Assembly (NCBI GenBank): GCA_013076295.1
Contig: RQOL01000718.1
Span: 248,001 to 312,000, forward strand
Direction of reading: 5' to 3'
Source: Sanderia malayensis
Lineage: Eukaryota; Cnidaria; Scyphozoa; Semaeostomeae; Pelagiidae
DNA: 64,000 nt
Part shown: positions 23,108-37,425 of the stretch, in pieces
Position numbering within the stretch: position 1 is the stretch's first letter
Layout of the letters: each line of letters starts with the position of its first letter
Notes under the pieces: generated by a model
The model's database searches: none
The model's input: only the letters and a program-made list of their open reading frames with translations
What the model was told of the DNA's origin: nothing
Position numbers and translations under genes: made by a program

Positions 23108-26100
23108 ATGAATGCTTCCGCAATTCTACTTGCCTTGTCTTTCTTGACACTGTCAGCTTTGTGTCTTGCTGATAAAAGACTTCACAAAGTTGCAATAGAA
23201 GAGGTACTGTTTACTAACGTTTTATCTTTTCTCCTTTGCTTATAATTTTCTTCAGTTATTAAGGGTTGGTACGTGTTAGATTTTCTAACACTTTTCCTCT
23301 GTCACTTGGATTTTGGATATGTTATTCAAAGAGATTTTCGCCATAGTTTCGGTGAAAGTGATGTCTATATCAACTAAACAGTGTTATTATATTCTATGTA
23401 GTAAGAGGGCCGACATTCTCGTCTTGGCAATCAAACTCTGCTCTTCTTTATCTCTCCCTTTTTCATTTGCCCCCAATAAATTGTCAAAACACCCTATGTG
23501 CTTCAAAATGAGTATTGTGACTCCTTCTTCATAGGATATCCATGAGAAGTTGTCCCCCGTCGAGTTAAAGAGGATTTTTGGCACCGAAGATAGGTCGAAA
23601 GGTATTGACTTGTTTGCTGACATGTTTCCAACCTTCAAACCGAGAGCTAACATAACAAGCATGATTATTGGAGACACGTCCCCCCCCCTTTGAATTAGAG
23701 CAACCAGTGCCCTAAAATATAAGCAAAATGTTAATTATAAATTGATGCAAGAAAAATGCCTTACCCCACTTTTCAAATACTTTTCGTATCATTATACTGC
23801 TTTTGAATTTGACCACAAAAGGGCATACTGGTTTTGTTTTTTCATCATCAAGTCCTTCCCGTACAAATTACTGCTCTTAACAACTGTTTGTATATCAGTG
23901 TATGACAAAAAACTACTTTTTGGCAATTACCAATGAACTAGTAATCCCTTTTTTATTTTGTTACAAATGAAAAACATGTGTTCCCTGTCTGTGTCAAGAT
24001 CTTTTGTCATTCAAGACACAGATTTGTGCTTGTGGCCATATTTGTGCCTGTATAACGTTTGACTCTTGATGGCCGAACGGCTAAATTATTCTAACAAATT
24101 TCTCTTGATACATGAACTATCAAGGTGCAACTCTATTTCTTACCAAGTTTTATATGTTTTGCATCAGTGCCCAAGTTCAAATTTATTCATCCGATCACTG
24201 TTGGTGAGAATGCAAGGCCAAGCAAAGACGCACAAAAAACTCTTCATGAAACAAGACCTGTTTTCATAAATTTCCAAGCATTTGGTCTTGATTTTCATCT
24301 CAGCATTACCAGAAACACAAAACATATCTCAGCTAACCAGGTTATTGAATACCATAATGATGCTGGAATAACTAGAATTGAGGGAAAGGCTGTCACATCA
24401 AGCATCGGTAAACTTGTATCTGATCCAGCTTCTAAAGTTGTTTTGGACCATACGGGTGGATTGGTAAGTTGTCGATATCTTCCTCTTATGCATCCCCTCT
24501 TTTATATAAATATAGTCTCTTGTCTTATTATAAATTTGCTCATCGGGTTCACGTAGGGTAGTTATTCTGGAGCAACGTCACCCTGCTCAAACATATTCTT
24601 GCTCTGCTACCTGAATTCAACTTATCATTACCGTATTTCCTCGCTTAAACGCTTATTAATCTCGGCATTTTTTGAGGGGGCGCCTAACCGAGGGGGGCCA
24701 TTATTCAAGGGGGGGGGCGTTTCTTAGAAAGTACAAGATCACAGGCTCTGTCATTGGGTCCAGAAAAAAAGAAAATGGTTTAGTTGAAAATGAAAGTCGC
24801 TATGGTTTTGCACAAAGAGGGGGCGTTTAATCGAGGGGGGCGTTTATTGCAAAAGTTGGTAGCATAAAGAGGCGTTTATTTGAGGGGGGCTTTTAATCGA
24901 GGGGGGCGTTTAATCGAGGAAATGCGGTAGTTGGCAGTTTAATATCATATGCAAAGGACCAATATTGGTATTCTTACGAAAAGTTCAACACTTTTTTCGC
25001 TTTTGGAAACTCTAAGAACCCTTATCTACACTTACACGATTCATCGTGACGTGTTGACATACAATACTTGTTTGTGTGTTACACGCATTGCAACATTGAT
25101 AAGCTGAATTGATCTCTTACGATTAACGATACCTTTTCTTGAACCTTTATGGGTTTTTCTTTTTGTATTCATTGTTGGTTGTTTTTAATTGACTTGTGGA
25201 CGTATCTTTCTTAGAGTGGAATGATACAAAGAAAAGAAGGCACTTTTATTATCTCTCCCCTGCCAAGTCACATCGCTGAGACAGAAAGAAGGGTAGATTC
25301 GCATGGAGCCCATGTGATCTACCGGAGATCAGTTGCATCCGAAAGTTCTTCGTGTGGTGTTAAACGTATGTGAAATTTTTTTTAATCTGTTCCATTTACT
25401 TTACTCATTACGTTCAACCTAAGCAAGACTAACTACTTCCACGAAAATCAGTAGCTTGTTTTTGGACGGTTTGCATGATATTGTCCAGTTAAACTGGTAA
25501 TTGCACAGTTGCTATCTTTCGTAACTGTGTAAATGCGTACAGCAAACTGCTACATATAGTATGCGATCAATTTTCCTTGAAGTCGTAGTTAATCATTACA
25601 CGCAAAAACTGTTATATCCTTATTGTTCTTTAACATTACTTTTTGTGCTTTGCATTTGATTTAAAATAAACTTCAAAAACTACTTGAAATGGGGTTCTTT
25701 CCTTACTAACATGGCTTGTATTTGACTTTACTACTTCATAGGTGCCATGCAAGACTCGCAACGCACTCCCCTGAGAAGTCGACGAGCAACAGTGACGACC
25801 AGGAAAGCCAAGACCATGGAGTTGATGATTGTCGCCGACGTTAATATGATTAAATACTATGGAAAAGAATTCTTGCACACTTACATGATCAATCAAGGAA
25901 ATCTGGTAAGATTTTTCCGTCCCCGTTTTTAACACCCTTTTTTTCTATTAAAGATTAATCTTGATAGCGCGTGGTATTCTTTTTGGATAGATACAGAAAA
26001 AATGCGAATAAGTAACAACTGGACTAGTTTCTAGATGAAGTCTTTTTGTTATAGTATTAAATAAAATACTCAATGGGATTCAAGTTGTAACTTATTCGCC

Positions 26101-29100
26101 TTTGTTTTTTCTAGCTTTGACGCTGATTTGGTTGAGCTCTGCTAAAAATTGAAATTACTTTTTGTTTTAGATTAACTCTTTCTATAATGACCCTTCGCTC
26201 AGCTACCCAATCAACGTTCATATTACACGTGTTGTTCTGTTGGAAAAAGATGTGGTGAGTACAATTACCATGATATACTTATTGACGTCGGTTAATAGAA
26301 TAAGCATCGAATGTGCATGTATGCTACTCAATGTAATCCATAATGATATAACGTAGCTTACAAAGTGTCGTGCAGCTATATAGAGATGAGCTCAAAAACA
26401 ATCTTAACTGATTATTACAGTCAACTCTTAAAGTGTTAATATTCGAGAATCGAGTTTAATTTTTGCTTCGACCACAACTTTACCTAAAATGTGTTTTCTT
26501 TTCATATGAGAAAGCGGGCTGGCCCGCTGGGCGAGATGCCACTGCAGCACTACCGAGATCTCGGCAAGCGGGCTGGAAATTTTCCCATATGAACACTCCA
26601 TCCCGCTTACCGGTTCAGAAACGTGCCAACTGCGCATGCACAGCCATTGTTTTCATTGTCAACTTCTCAAGTAACAATATCATGTTACAGTTTCTATCCC
26701 GGCAGGCGGGACGGAATTTTCTCATATGAACAGAATTTACATCTGTCTCGCTTAGTGTGCTGGCCCGGCAAGCGGGCTCATATGAACAGGCCCTAAAATT
26801 ATATAGACATGCCCTCATTTTTTTAGTTTGCTGGTGCAACTGACATGAAAGATTTGCTTGCGAAGTTTCACGCCTGGTTATCTAAGAATAATCCGAAAGA
26901 TGACTCAGATCCACTTCATGCAGACAATGCTGTTCTCTATACAAGGTGAGCATTATAACTTACTACCAACTACCTCGTGTAATATAATTTTTTGCATTTC
27001 CTTGGTTATTCTTTCGTGATTTATTACTCCTCAACATGCTTTATATCTCCTGCAATAGATTGCAAGGAGCAACAAAACGATAAGGATCGAGAAACTGGAG
27101 ATGTGCACACAGTGTTTACCCCATTGCTATGATCCTTCTAATCCACAAAAACTGAAAATACATTGAATCTCTTATATTCTCTTCTTGTATCATTCTTAAA
27201 GTATGACTACACTGTACAATAAACGGTATTCATGTTAGTTGGTGTGGTGGATAGTTTTGATTGGCTTTTAGATTTCAAATATTATTTTCCCTTTGTCTAT
27301 AGGGGTGGATGTGCCAACGGATGCTCTTTATCGGGTAAATTAACAATTTTCACGACTCTTACTATTATAGGTGCCAGTAATTTCGAGAGTCTTCTGTCCT
27401 TATGTGCAAAAAAGTATTGATTATGCATTGCTCCCCTTTGTGGTAGGTTACGCTTCTGTTGGCATGTGTGGTGCGGGCGACAGTGTTGTCAAAGACTCCG
27501 GCCTAATGACAGCCATTACAGCCGCTCATGAAATAGGACACAAGTAAGTTAGCTTCCAATTCAAAGTAACTTAAATCACAATGCCTTTACCATATTCCAT
27601 GAGATACCACTCAGTTTTGGCTGATTGCTCAGCCGGATTGCTTTAAGTACATTAAGCGGAGAAGCTTTTGCGAGATAAGCGTTCGCGAATGTCTCCGATT
27701 AAAGCAAACGCATGTATCCTTTTAGAACCGTTTTGGAAGGATGAGGCAAAGAATACGTTGTTTGAAGCATTCAGATTCAAGTCATTCGTTTTGAATTTCT
27801 TGTTATTATGTGAAGGTCCTTTGATAAATGATTTTAGACCATTCTGGTAGAATTGATGCATATAACCAAACGTGACTTGTTTCCCCATAGCCTTGGATTG
27901 GATCATGATAGCACCAAAGGATATGAAAGCTGTGCAAATGGAATTAACATTATGGCCATTTCAAATACCATAGATGGAAGAGCGTTTGAATGGTCTAAAT
28001 GTAGCAGTGAACGTCTGGCAACATATCTTCAGTGAGTGATTCATGTTTTGGTGCACGTTTTATGTTGCTGTTCCATGTTGTATTGCTCTAACAGGACAGA
28101 CATGCGTCGCTTGAAATAAAATATGCTCAGCAGTATGGGTGGTGCCAATCCTTATTTGTCAAGGCAACCTAGAGGAACACATATCATGTAATGGTGGTTT
28201 CATTATGTTGTGAAGAATAATGGAACCATGTTATGTTTGTTTTTTGTTTTATCTATGCATTTTGTTAACTTTTTGCTCCTTCTGGGGCTTATTTGCCATA
28301 TCTTATTGCCTATTTTTTTGGCTTCACATTTCTCCAATTCTGACTTGGAATGCACGTCAGTTTTTTTCGATGTTTCCTTCCCTTCAATAGATTTTATTTC
28401 CTTAAAATCTGTGGATGTTTAGATGGTTTTACTATATTCAAATGAGAAAAGTTCTCGGTGTATGTTTCAACCTGCCATTTGTTGGCAATAATTTGCGTGT
28501 TCAGCACAAAATTGCGGTAACCAGAAGTCGTAGTTTACGCAATAGTATGATTAATCCTTGCCTCGCATCTCTTTTTTAGATTGTATTCGTATTGTTTTGA
28601 TGACGTGCCAAAAAAATCGGTGGCTGCTGACAAAAGTAACAATACGCTGCTTTTTGGCAAAGTTTATAATGCTAACAAACAGTGCGAGCTGGCGTTAGGA
28701 AAAGGCTACCAGCATTGTGTATATTATGCAGTAAGTAGACTTGATGATCCTATGTCTCTTCTCTAGTTGAGCCTCAATAATGTTTCAGACGCTGGGAGAA
28801 AAGGGAAGCTTGTTTGCCTTGAGATTAGTTCGAATTATCGATCATTAAACATGGACGCATAATGGAGGCAAACAATGTTCGAAATGACGTTTCACTGTAC
28901 TCTACAGTATTTTCTCATATATACGGTGGAACCTGCATATAATGGAGGTTGCTTTTTTGAAGATATAGCTACTTTTAAAATATAACCAACTTCAAAGATA
29001 TACTCATCTTACCATGGCTGAAAGGTATCGGCTATATAGACGTCTCGATTAATGATGGTTCCACTGCATACTCAACTGCTATTGTACTCATACTAATGAT

Positions 29101-32100
29101 GTATCCACCATAACGTACTACGTTATTTGTACCAGGTCAACTCTATCAACTGAATATTATATTAAACTGCGAACAACCTGGCACTACCATGAAGTGACAA
29201 ATGCCAGACTCTTTGACGCATTACATATTGCTACAACATAAAAAAATTGCTTTCTGTGATTTTTTGTAGTCCCGGTGTCAGGCATTGACGTGCGAGACCA
29301 AATCATCTGCAGTTTGTAACACAGCTATGTATCCAGCAGCGCATGGCACATGGTGCGGTCCAAATAAGGTTAGTATGTTACAGGGGACGAGAACACGGTC
29401 TACTTACTGCTTCCTACTACCATTTAACGAATATCTTCTCGAACTACCGTCTTTGTTATAAAGAGGATAATTACATTACAATGTACTTGAAGTTCGTATT
29501 ATATCTGTATTTCCAATCAATCCTCAGGACGAACAATTTTCGATAACAGAACAATGATTTCCCGCCGACTCCGAGAAGTTGGTGTAGTGTAGCTTAATCT
29601 ATGATGGGCATGCCTACATGATGATTTATATCGATTTCAACTCACTCTAAGATCCATTGGTGTCCTTGTATTTTTCAATACCCCTTGCGACTTTTGCCGT
29701 GCCCGAATTTGTTTTTTATTTGTTCTGCATTATTGAAGACCTTTTTTTTCTTAAATTTTGGTGGTTTTGACTTCCCAAGAGGGGCAACATAGTGCTTCTA
29801 CCCGTAGTGCATTTTAAGCCAGAAATAAAATGTAGAACTTGGCTGTAGCGCCTGTTGTAGCTTGGCTGTAAACTATATTTGTCTTTCATAGTGGTGTATT
29901 TATGGAGAATGCGTTCGAGATGGGACGTTCCCTCCCAAGAAAGTTGATGGAGGGTGGACAAAGTTTTCCGACCATCTTCCATGCAATAGACCCTGCGGAG
30001 GAGGTGCAACATGGAGAACGAGAACTTGCACAAATCCAGCGTGAGATAGATTTGCTTTTCTTTTTTTGCCAACAGCTTTTTGTTAAACATCTTGTTGAAT
30101 CTAACAATTTCTTAAATAGTGGTATCTTAATATCCTGAAGGGCTACATGATAAATTTTTTAGTCCCAAAAATGGCGGCAAACCGTGCAAAGGTGATACCA
30201 TCAGTGACAGAAAAATTTGCAATATGCAGGTGACATTATTATTCTTGTTTCCTTCATTATCACTTTATTGTACTCATTACTTTGCCTTTTTAAATGGTGG
30301 ATTACAAACTTTTATATTTTGCTACCAGGCCTGTCCTTCTGGAAAGAAGTCTTTCCGACAAGACCAGTGTGCTGCTATTTCTCCTGAGAAATTTCCTCAA
30401 TTCAGCTGTAAGTAAACTTTTGCTTTTGTCAATAATACCTATTTCGTGTTGGTTGCGCAAAAACAATGAAATCACATTGCAGTTCATGATGTCTTACATC
30501 ATTGTTTTTGAAATCAATAATATCTAAGTAGGTCATAACTGCAAAGATTTGCTTCCACGCTGAACTTCTTGTGGCTTTCGTTCTTCAGCTTCACAGCCGT
30601 GTAAACTGATTTGTCAATCACCTGGCCAGGCAGCTTGGTTTTATGGCAATGTTAAAGATGGTACCATCATATCAAGCACTAGAATTTGCTTAAATGGTGT
30701 TGCAAGAGTAAGAAACGATAACGTTTTTCTCTATTTGTTACTGTTGCAAATTAATGCTTGTATTAAAAGACACATGTGCCAGAGAAACCCAAGCTCAATA
30801 ATCTTAATGAGCTGTTCAATTTTGATTTTTTAACTCCCAAATTTAAAGTCGTGGAATCAACTAATCTCGCTTTATTAAATTTTCTTGTTAATAGAGTTTT
30901 TCGTTTTGAAATTCTTTTTACTTACTTGTCCGTATTTGTCATTGTTTTTTGTCTTTTTCTTCGGAAAATTAGCCAAAGCTAAAAAAAATTATATATGAAA
31001 TAGCTAAAGCTATTTTGGATATCATTTTTTCATCGCGTATCAATTTACAACAAGTTCGCATCTTTGTTTTATTTTGCCATTATCGTGTTTCGTTTTCATT
31101 TCAGGATGTTGGCTGCGATTTAAAGCTAGAATCTGGAGCCATCAAGGACAGATGCGGAGTTTGTGGCGGCACTGGTTCAACCTGCAAGCGCATATTTGGC
31201 AAGGACCCTAAACATTACAGCAACGATGGTACATTTGATCCTCAGTTGTTAACAGTTTGGTTTACTGTAATAACTTCCATTGCCATTATTAGCATTCAAA
31301 TGTGCGGCGATATATGGAGACGCTGCTTATTCAAGAGGGTAAAATGACGAAGCGCAGATGAACGGTTTACAGTTTTGCAAAAACTGAAGCGCTAATACGA
31401 TTTTTCTTGAATGTGCAAGTTAATAAAAACGTACAACAGTGAATCTTGTTCTTGTAATAATCCCCTGCTTTGTGTTTTTTTTTCAGGGGAGCAGCATGAA
31501 CTTTTCACCATACCAAAAGGCTCTTGGGGGATTATAGTTCAAGAGCTTGGAGCTTCAGGGCGATATTTAGGTATGTCTGTGAACTGCTGCTTTATTCTTT
31601 TATTATGTCATTACTTTCATCAACCAAGTAGAAAGCGTAAATTGGTAAATGTAGTTTGCTTGGGAAACAAACTCATGAGATGGTCATGAGAAATATTTCT
31701 TATCTTCAGGATTGAAAGTCGGTTCAAGTAATAATCTTGCTTATGGCTATCCATCTTGGTCAACCACCGTCACTGCAGCTGGCACAAAGGTTATATACAC
31801 CATGGAAGACTACGACTATCCTGACAAGATCACAATTCCAGGCCGAATCAACGATAAAATCCGCATTTTTGTTAGTATTGGCAATAGTTTATGAGTCGAA
31901 TGGAATTGAATTGAATTGATCCCTTTTGGTTTTTGCATTTGTTGGTTTTAGCTCTGATAGTATTAACGATACCTTTTTTGACCTCTGACAGTTGTTGTTG
32001 AGCGAAATGGTGTGTGTTGTCAATATTTTAATACTACTTGCTTTAACGACATACTTTGTATGTCTCTTTTCAGTACACTGATTACTATGGTTATCCAGCT

Positions 32101-35100
32101 TTGGGTTTGAAATGGTCCTACTTCGTGTCAGTGGAAGGAGATGTATCATCACTTGAATATCTTATTGAAGGAACTTGGGGAGCATGCAGTAAAACATGTG
32201 CTGGAGGTAATTTCTTTATAAGTACTTTTCTTCTTAGACAAATCTTGTTTTCTTAATACTTCTCAGATACGTTTTGTCTTTCTTGTTCTGTTGTTTCATC
32301 TGTCAAGATTTTGTTTCTATCGCTACATATTATGTCTCTAATTAATGACTCGTGATGCATTGCAACTGCATTTGAATTGTGCTAATTATTGTTATTATAA
32401 TATACAAATACTTTGCAAATTGTAGGAACTCAAAAGCGTACAATTAAATGCAGAAGAACGGACGATAAATCTCTGGTCAGTCCGACACTATGTCCATCTG
32501 CTAACAGACCTGCATCAGTTCAAACCTGTAACACCCACGCTTGCCCGGCAGAGTAAGTCTTAAAAGTAATTATTATTACAGTAGAATATTTGGATATAAC
32601 GATTTAACTACTTATATGCACGTGAGCAGGCAAAACAATCGACTGATGCCAATCCTATATGTCTCATCCATTTGCTGCTTCACAGATGGCATGTGTATCC
32701 TTGGACGAAATGCAGCAAATCATGTGGTGGTGGTCAGCGGACTCGCTTGCACACTTGTTCAGAACTCCGTGCCGATAGCAATTACCACACTGTTGCCGAT
32801 TCATCGTGCAAGAAAGTGAAGCCGTCGATTACAACGAAAGAAAAATGCAATGCTTTTGATTGTCTGGCTGAATGGAAACCAGGAGCATGGAGTCCGGTAC
32901 CGTTATTGCAATTATTATTATTATTTTTTTTATTTGCGTTTGTGTATACATTTGCCAATAAAAAGAAAACGGATAAACTGTCAAATCCCCCAGCTTGCGT
33001 TAATACCAAATATGTATGGCTTGATTGCTTCTATATTTTTTGATCTTTTTGCATTCTTGTTGTGGAATAAAATGTCACTCAAGCTTTGCGCCAAAGTTAG
33101 ATCCTCTCTTCAGTATCAGTTATTATAAAAATGTTACTCTTGATCTTTTAGATGTTTAGAAAACCTAAATTATTGTTATAATTATTTTTACTGTTGCTCT
33201 CAATATAATTCAAACTTATTTTCATGTAGTGTTCAACAACCTGTGATGCTGGAATACGAAAAAGAAATGTGACATGTTCAAGAACTAAAGCAGATGGAAG
33301 TGTTATAGTAGCACATACATTAGAGTGTAGTGCCATGCTGCCATCGATACCGCAAACTGAAGCATGCAACCTTAAAGCCCCTTGCTCAGGATGGGTGATT
33401 AAGTACAAGCCATGCTCTAAAACCTGTGGTGGAGGTATAGAGTTGCAAATTGTTATTTAGACACAATCAAGTATATTTCTCTTTGAAACAAGAGTTTAGT
33501 TTGATAACGGTTTGCTATTTGGAACTTCCAATATAAAGGTTTGACTTGGTGCGGCCGATATATTCTTAAGCTCAGTGCATGCATACAATTAAATACATAC
33601 AGCTTTTAAAAACCGAGCCATCTACTTGGAAGCATTGTATCATGAATTTTACTTAATGCATCAATGCATATTTCAGGTACAAGGACTCCTTTTGTTATAT
33701 GCTCTCTAAAAACGAAGAAGTGCCCAAGCGAGAAGAAACCCGACGTCTCAAAAGTCAAATCCCTGCCTTGCAATACACAGAAATGTCCTACATATGCATG
33801 GTCCCCATCCTATGGTGATTGCGTGTCAAAGTGTGGCTCAGGTGTTTATGATTATTTTAATTGAATGCCATCTTTTTTACCATAATGCTTTAAATAAGCG
33901 TCCCTTGTTTTGGACGCCCCTTCTAATGAATGCTCTCATTGAAAACATGTTGATCATAACAATTTTCTACAAAAAGTCACAATGTAATCAACTCTTTTAT
34001 TCTGCAAAGCGTAATTTTGATTTAAAGCGGATAAAGATATAAGTAATCCAAGACTTGCTGATTTTCTAGGTAACAAAGCAATGATTCTACACTGCAAAGA
34101 CAGCAACGGTAAAATTGCTTCTAATAGCATTTGTGCCATGAACAAGACAGACAAGCCCCAGCAGAAAAAATGCATTGGTCTACCAGCATGTGCCAAATCT
34201 GATTCCGGTAAGAATTATTTTCAATATGGATTTAATGTGGAATGTGGATTTAATACGGACTTGATAAAGTTCGTTTGAAGTAGAGATCAATTATCTTGCT
34301 TTGCTTTGCTAGCTTTTGCAAATTTGAATCATTAAAGTGAGGTTTTAGATGGCTACCATGGTTAACAAATAGTCAGACTAATCAAAACGTTCATCCTCTT
34401 GACTTTTCAGACAGTAAAGATGTTGAATATCATCTACTTGGGTGTTACAAAGACACCAGATTCAACCGGCGTGTGCCTGTATTATTGCGCAACTTTAGAG
34501 ACTCCATTGACTGGTAAGAATATTTTTCGACATTTGCAAGTAAGAACTGTCTTGAATATATTAATTTGTTTATCGAAATATGAGAAAATTTCAGCCAGAA
34601 TGTTAACATTCACAACATCCTCATTTGTTACAGCGATGAGCATTCTCTATTTCTAGGAATAATATGACACCAACAGTTAAAAAATGTGCCTTGTTGGCAG
34701 CGAGTAAATCATATGAATATTTTGCTATTCAATTCTACGGTGAATGCTGGGCGGGTAAAACTAATGCTTCAAAACACTTTTATGTCGATGGACCATCTGA
34801 TAACTGCTATCAAGGTACTGGTGGCCGGGATGTCAATTTTGTCTACCGTTTTGGAAAATTGAAATGTAAGAATCACCCCATTCCTTAATTGTCTTTTTAG
34901 CTATCTATTCAACATTGACACCTGAGACAGTAAAAGGTCAAAGACTGCCAGTGTTCGACATTTTTTAAAGTGTCTTACGGTCTAAATTCAAATGCGTTTT
35001 ATTACGTTTTAGCTCTTCCACCAATTTTACCAGCAGGCTGCTATAACAGTACTTTCAAGCAATTGGTAAAAAGTTTCAAAGGAGATATCGACTGGTATGA

Positions 35101-35840
35101 ATTCAATTTCATCGACATAGATTGAAATTCCCATAACTCGAGCGAACTTGATTGATGAAAATTGTTCGAGTTGACGAGTTTTCGATTTATAAAGGGTTAG
35201 AAAGTTCGAACAAAGTGAATACAATTCGGCTCAAGCCATTAAAGGTTCAATTTATCGTTGTGTCCTCGAATTGTCGTAATGTTACTGCATATGTATATGT
35301 TTTTATTGATTATCTCAATGTCAGCAAGTTTTAGCTCTCACTGTGATAGAGTGGTGGACAAAGCAAAAACCTCACCGCCTTGAGCTGTCATCCTCATCTA
35401 TCCCTTTGTTACCTCCCTTGCATTACATAGCTGCCGTATCTCTATTTTCAAATCTTGATTTGTTATATAAAATAGAACACTATTGATAAGCATCTTTTAA
35501 GATCAAGCCCAAGATTCCAATATGCATTAACTTTTAGCAACTGTCACCCTTGTTCCTTTACATTAAAGAAATGCTCGTTGACTGTTTAGTATATATTTTG
35601 CATTACAGGACAAAGCCAATTGATGAAAGCCAAGTGACAAAAATAGCATCTGATTGTGCTATTGCTGCAGGAAGAAAAGGTTTTGCTGCATTCGCATTGA
35701 AATACCCGGGTGAATGCTGGTCTGGTCCTCTTGCTGCGGTGACATACAGCAGAGGCGGCCCATCTGATGGTTGCAGCTCTCTATTAGGTGGCAAAAATGC
35801 TTATTATGTTTACAAACTTGTGCGTGGTATGTTGACATAA
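23108..35840 (+). CDS. Secreted ADAMTS metalloprotease with C-terminal ECW-type cysteine domains (29 coding exons)
   Basis: Exons, all GT-AG and in phase: 23108-23203, 23535-23601, 24168-24463, 25215-25365, 25742-25905, 26171-26254, 26827-26945, 27303-27334, 27447-27543, 27891-28031, 28580-28730, 29270-29368, 29892-30040, 30163-30229, 30329-30407, 30589-30707, 31105-31228, 31487-31570, 31710-31870, 32074-32206, 32426-32552, 32686-32896, 33230-33434, 33677-33841, 34070-34207, 34411-34513, 34657-34865, 35013-35094, 35609-35840. They give 1,294 residues. Signal peptide 1-21 (MNASAILLALSFLTLSALCL); prodomain; furin site RSRR at about 215-218; reprolysin catalytic domain with HEIGHNLGLDHD at 364-375 and Met-turn Met390; disintegrin-like region about 417-499; WCIYGECV then thrombospondin type-1 repeat 1 (GGW near 520, CGGG); Cys-rich region with DVGCD and CGVCGG near 638-660; spacer to about 790; further TSP1-type repeats to about 1085; then two copies of a domain containing YGECWAG / YPGECWSG and GPSD / GGPSDGC. 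All zinc ligands are present, so an active extracellular protease is likely. ADAMTS enzymes cut matrix proteins. The stop assumes the last exon runs past a possible donor at about 35826 (gtatgt); more exons could follow. Confidence 0.9.
24631..24927. mobile_element. TA-flanked MITE, CCGTATTTCCTC family, copy 2 (ADAMTS intron 3)
   Basis: Ends ccgtatttcctcgcttaaac and, inverted, ccgcatttcctcgattaaac, with TA outside (24629-24630, 24928-24929). Internal ggggggcgtttaatcgag motifs repeat. It lies within an intron in an otherwise intact gene. Confidence 0.8.
26501..26796. mobile_element. Partial relative of the GGGCCTGTT element (ADAMTS intron 6)
   Basis: The right end ctcatatgaacaggccct matches the outer end of the 17399-18659 element in inverted form. 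Internal agcgggctggcccgc palindromic blocks and catatga motifs repeat. The left outer end was not found, so the copy may be truncated. Confidence 0.5.
28924..29066. mobile_element. Short pogo-like MITE relic (ADAMTS intron 11)
   Basis: Left cggtggaacctgcatataat and right end, inverted, cagtggaaccatcattaatc: imperfect inverted ends of the CAGTGGAACC type known from pogo/Tigger-like elements. About 143 bp; a TA precedes the left end. Confidence 0.45.
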
Positions 35841-36065
35841 TATGGAGTAAATGGACAATGCCCTATATGGAGTAAATGGGCAATACCCCATAGACAAATT
35901 AACTAACAATTTTAATGTTTATGTCACTGCATCTTCAATTAAATTTTTTCAATTTTCAATATTTGATAATTTTGCACTTTGATAACCTTACACATATAAG
36001 AGTGAAATCTTAGAGTTTGATCATCATCAAAATCTCACTTTATTTTTCTTTCTGCTGGATACATA
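35841..36065. other. Probable 3' UTR and spacer after ADAMTS
   Basis: Two near-identical units of tatggagtaaatggrcaat follow the stop. No clear AATAAA was found before the next MITE. Confidence 0.4.
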
Positions 36066-36383
36066 CATAGACATACGGGGGGGGGGTCAATCTGATATTT
36101 TTAGGTAAGACTTTTGCCATATTTTAGTATATATATTTGGTATGTATACTTTTAGGTCCTGTAATAGCAGTTGCATATTTCAAGTCGGCCAAATTTCTCT
36201 CTCAGAGCCGTATGGCCCCTTACTCCAGCTCCGCCCATGTTTCAATTTATTCTTGATTACAGTTTTTGATATTTTTGGGTACAAGATATTAAAAAATTGA
36301 TATTTTTGGGTTTTCAAGAAAATCAGTTTTGATATTTTTGGGTTCCTTGTAAAATTCTCTGACTGTCCCCCCGTATGTCTATG
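36066..36383. mobile_element. TA-flanked MITE with CATAGACATACGGGGGG ends
   Basis: Left catagacatacggggggg and right end, inverted, catagacatacggggggaca; TA outside both ends. Internal gatatttttgggt repeats. No coding capacity. Confidence 0.75.
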
Positions 36384-36671
36384 TACCGAGTGCCCCCTGG
36401 GCACATCTCATCTTTAACAAAAAGCAACAGCTTTAACAACAACACAAATAACAATAATGTTAAAGAGAATTGTGAACTGTATACTGCTGGCAAAGCAAAT
36501 TTGTTAAACCATTGGGTTTAAGGAGCTGGAACGCCATTTTGGTCAAGGTAAGTCACGAAATTTAGTTATTGTAATTCCAGCTTATTGGTAAACTCGAAGA
36601 AAGGTCTTAGATTAAACTATGCATAATATAATTATTGTTTTATGCGTTTACAAAAATTGTCACGAGTACTA

Positions 36672-37048
36672 CACTCTTTTTTTATAAGAACACACTTTAT
36701 ACGAACACTGAGGCTCGATTTACCAAATAAATAAGAACAAGTTTAGAACATGCTCAGGCTCGGATGAGAAATTAAAGAAGAAACAAGAAAAAAACAAAGT
36801 GATTTTTGAATTTTTTCACTTCAACAAAACAAAACCATGTCATTCTAAAAGAAGACATTTATAAGACAACCTGTTATGCCACAGTAAAATAGCTGAGTAC
36901 ATGTATAAATAATGATCGAGTTCTGGTCTAATATTGCTGCAAAAATAAAATAGGAACACTTTTAAGAACATTTGAACCTCAAATTATGAAAAAATTAAGA
37001 ACATTGAGCCTCGGCAAAAGTTATCTTGTTCTTATAAAAAAAAGAGTG
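36672..37048. mobile_element. TA-flanked MITE with CACTCTTTTTTTATAAGAAC ends
   Basis: Left cactctttttttataagaac and right end, inverted, cactcttttttttataagaa; TA at 36670-36671 and 37049-37050. Internal gaggctcg / gagcctcgg motifs pair across the element. 377 bp. Confidence 0.8.
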
Positions 37049-37050
37049 TA

Positions 37051-37425
37051 CAGTGTTCCTTTGTTTGTTCCCAGTTCCTTTCTTAGTGCATACAATTTTC
37101 AACCGTGTTTCTTTTGAAGAACTCGTTAAATTGAAATTGCATGACATTGCATTCTGCAGGAACGCTTGAAAGTGCGCTGTTCTTTGTTATAGAGACTATG
37201 AAAACCGTGCCGAGATATTGAAAAGCGAAAAGTCTTTCAATTTTTCAATTTCAATTTTCATGTATAAATTCAAGCTTTTAATTACAGGGTTTAGCAACAA
37301 TATAATAATGTAACCAAGGATAAGCTTTGGACACTTGGAAATAACTCAAAAGAGCTATCGAGCCAAGTGCCCTTATGTTAAACTACATGCCAATATAAAA
37401 ATTTAAATTACATGAATTGAATATT
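37051..37425. other. Spacer
   Basis: No gene is seen. Short imperfect repeats of tttcaattttcaattt occur near 37230-37260. Confidence 0.35.

Noticed and set aside
29716..30107. Minus-strand ORFs over the ADAMTS TSP1 exon
   Set aside because: They are shadows of the plus-strand exons at 29892-30040 and 30163-30229, which carry WCIYGECV and CGGG in phase.
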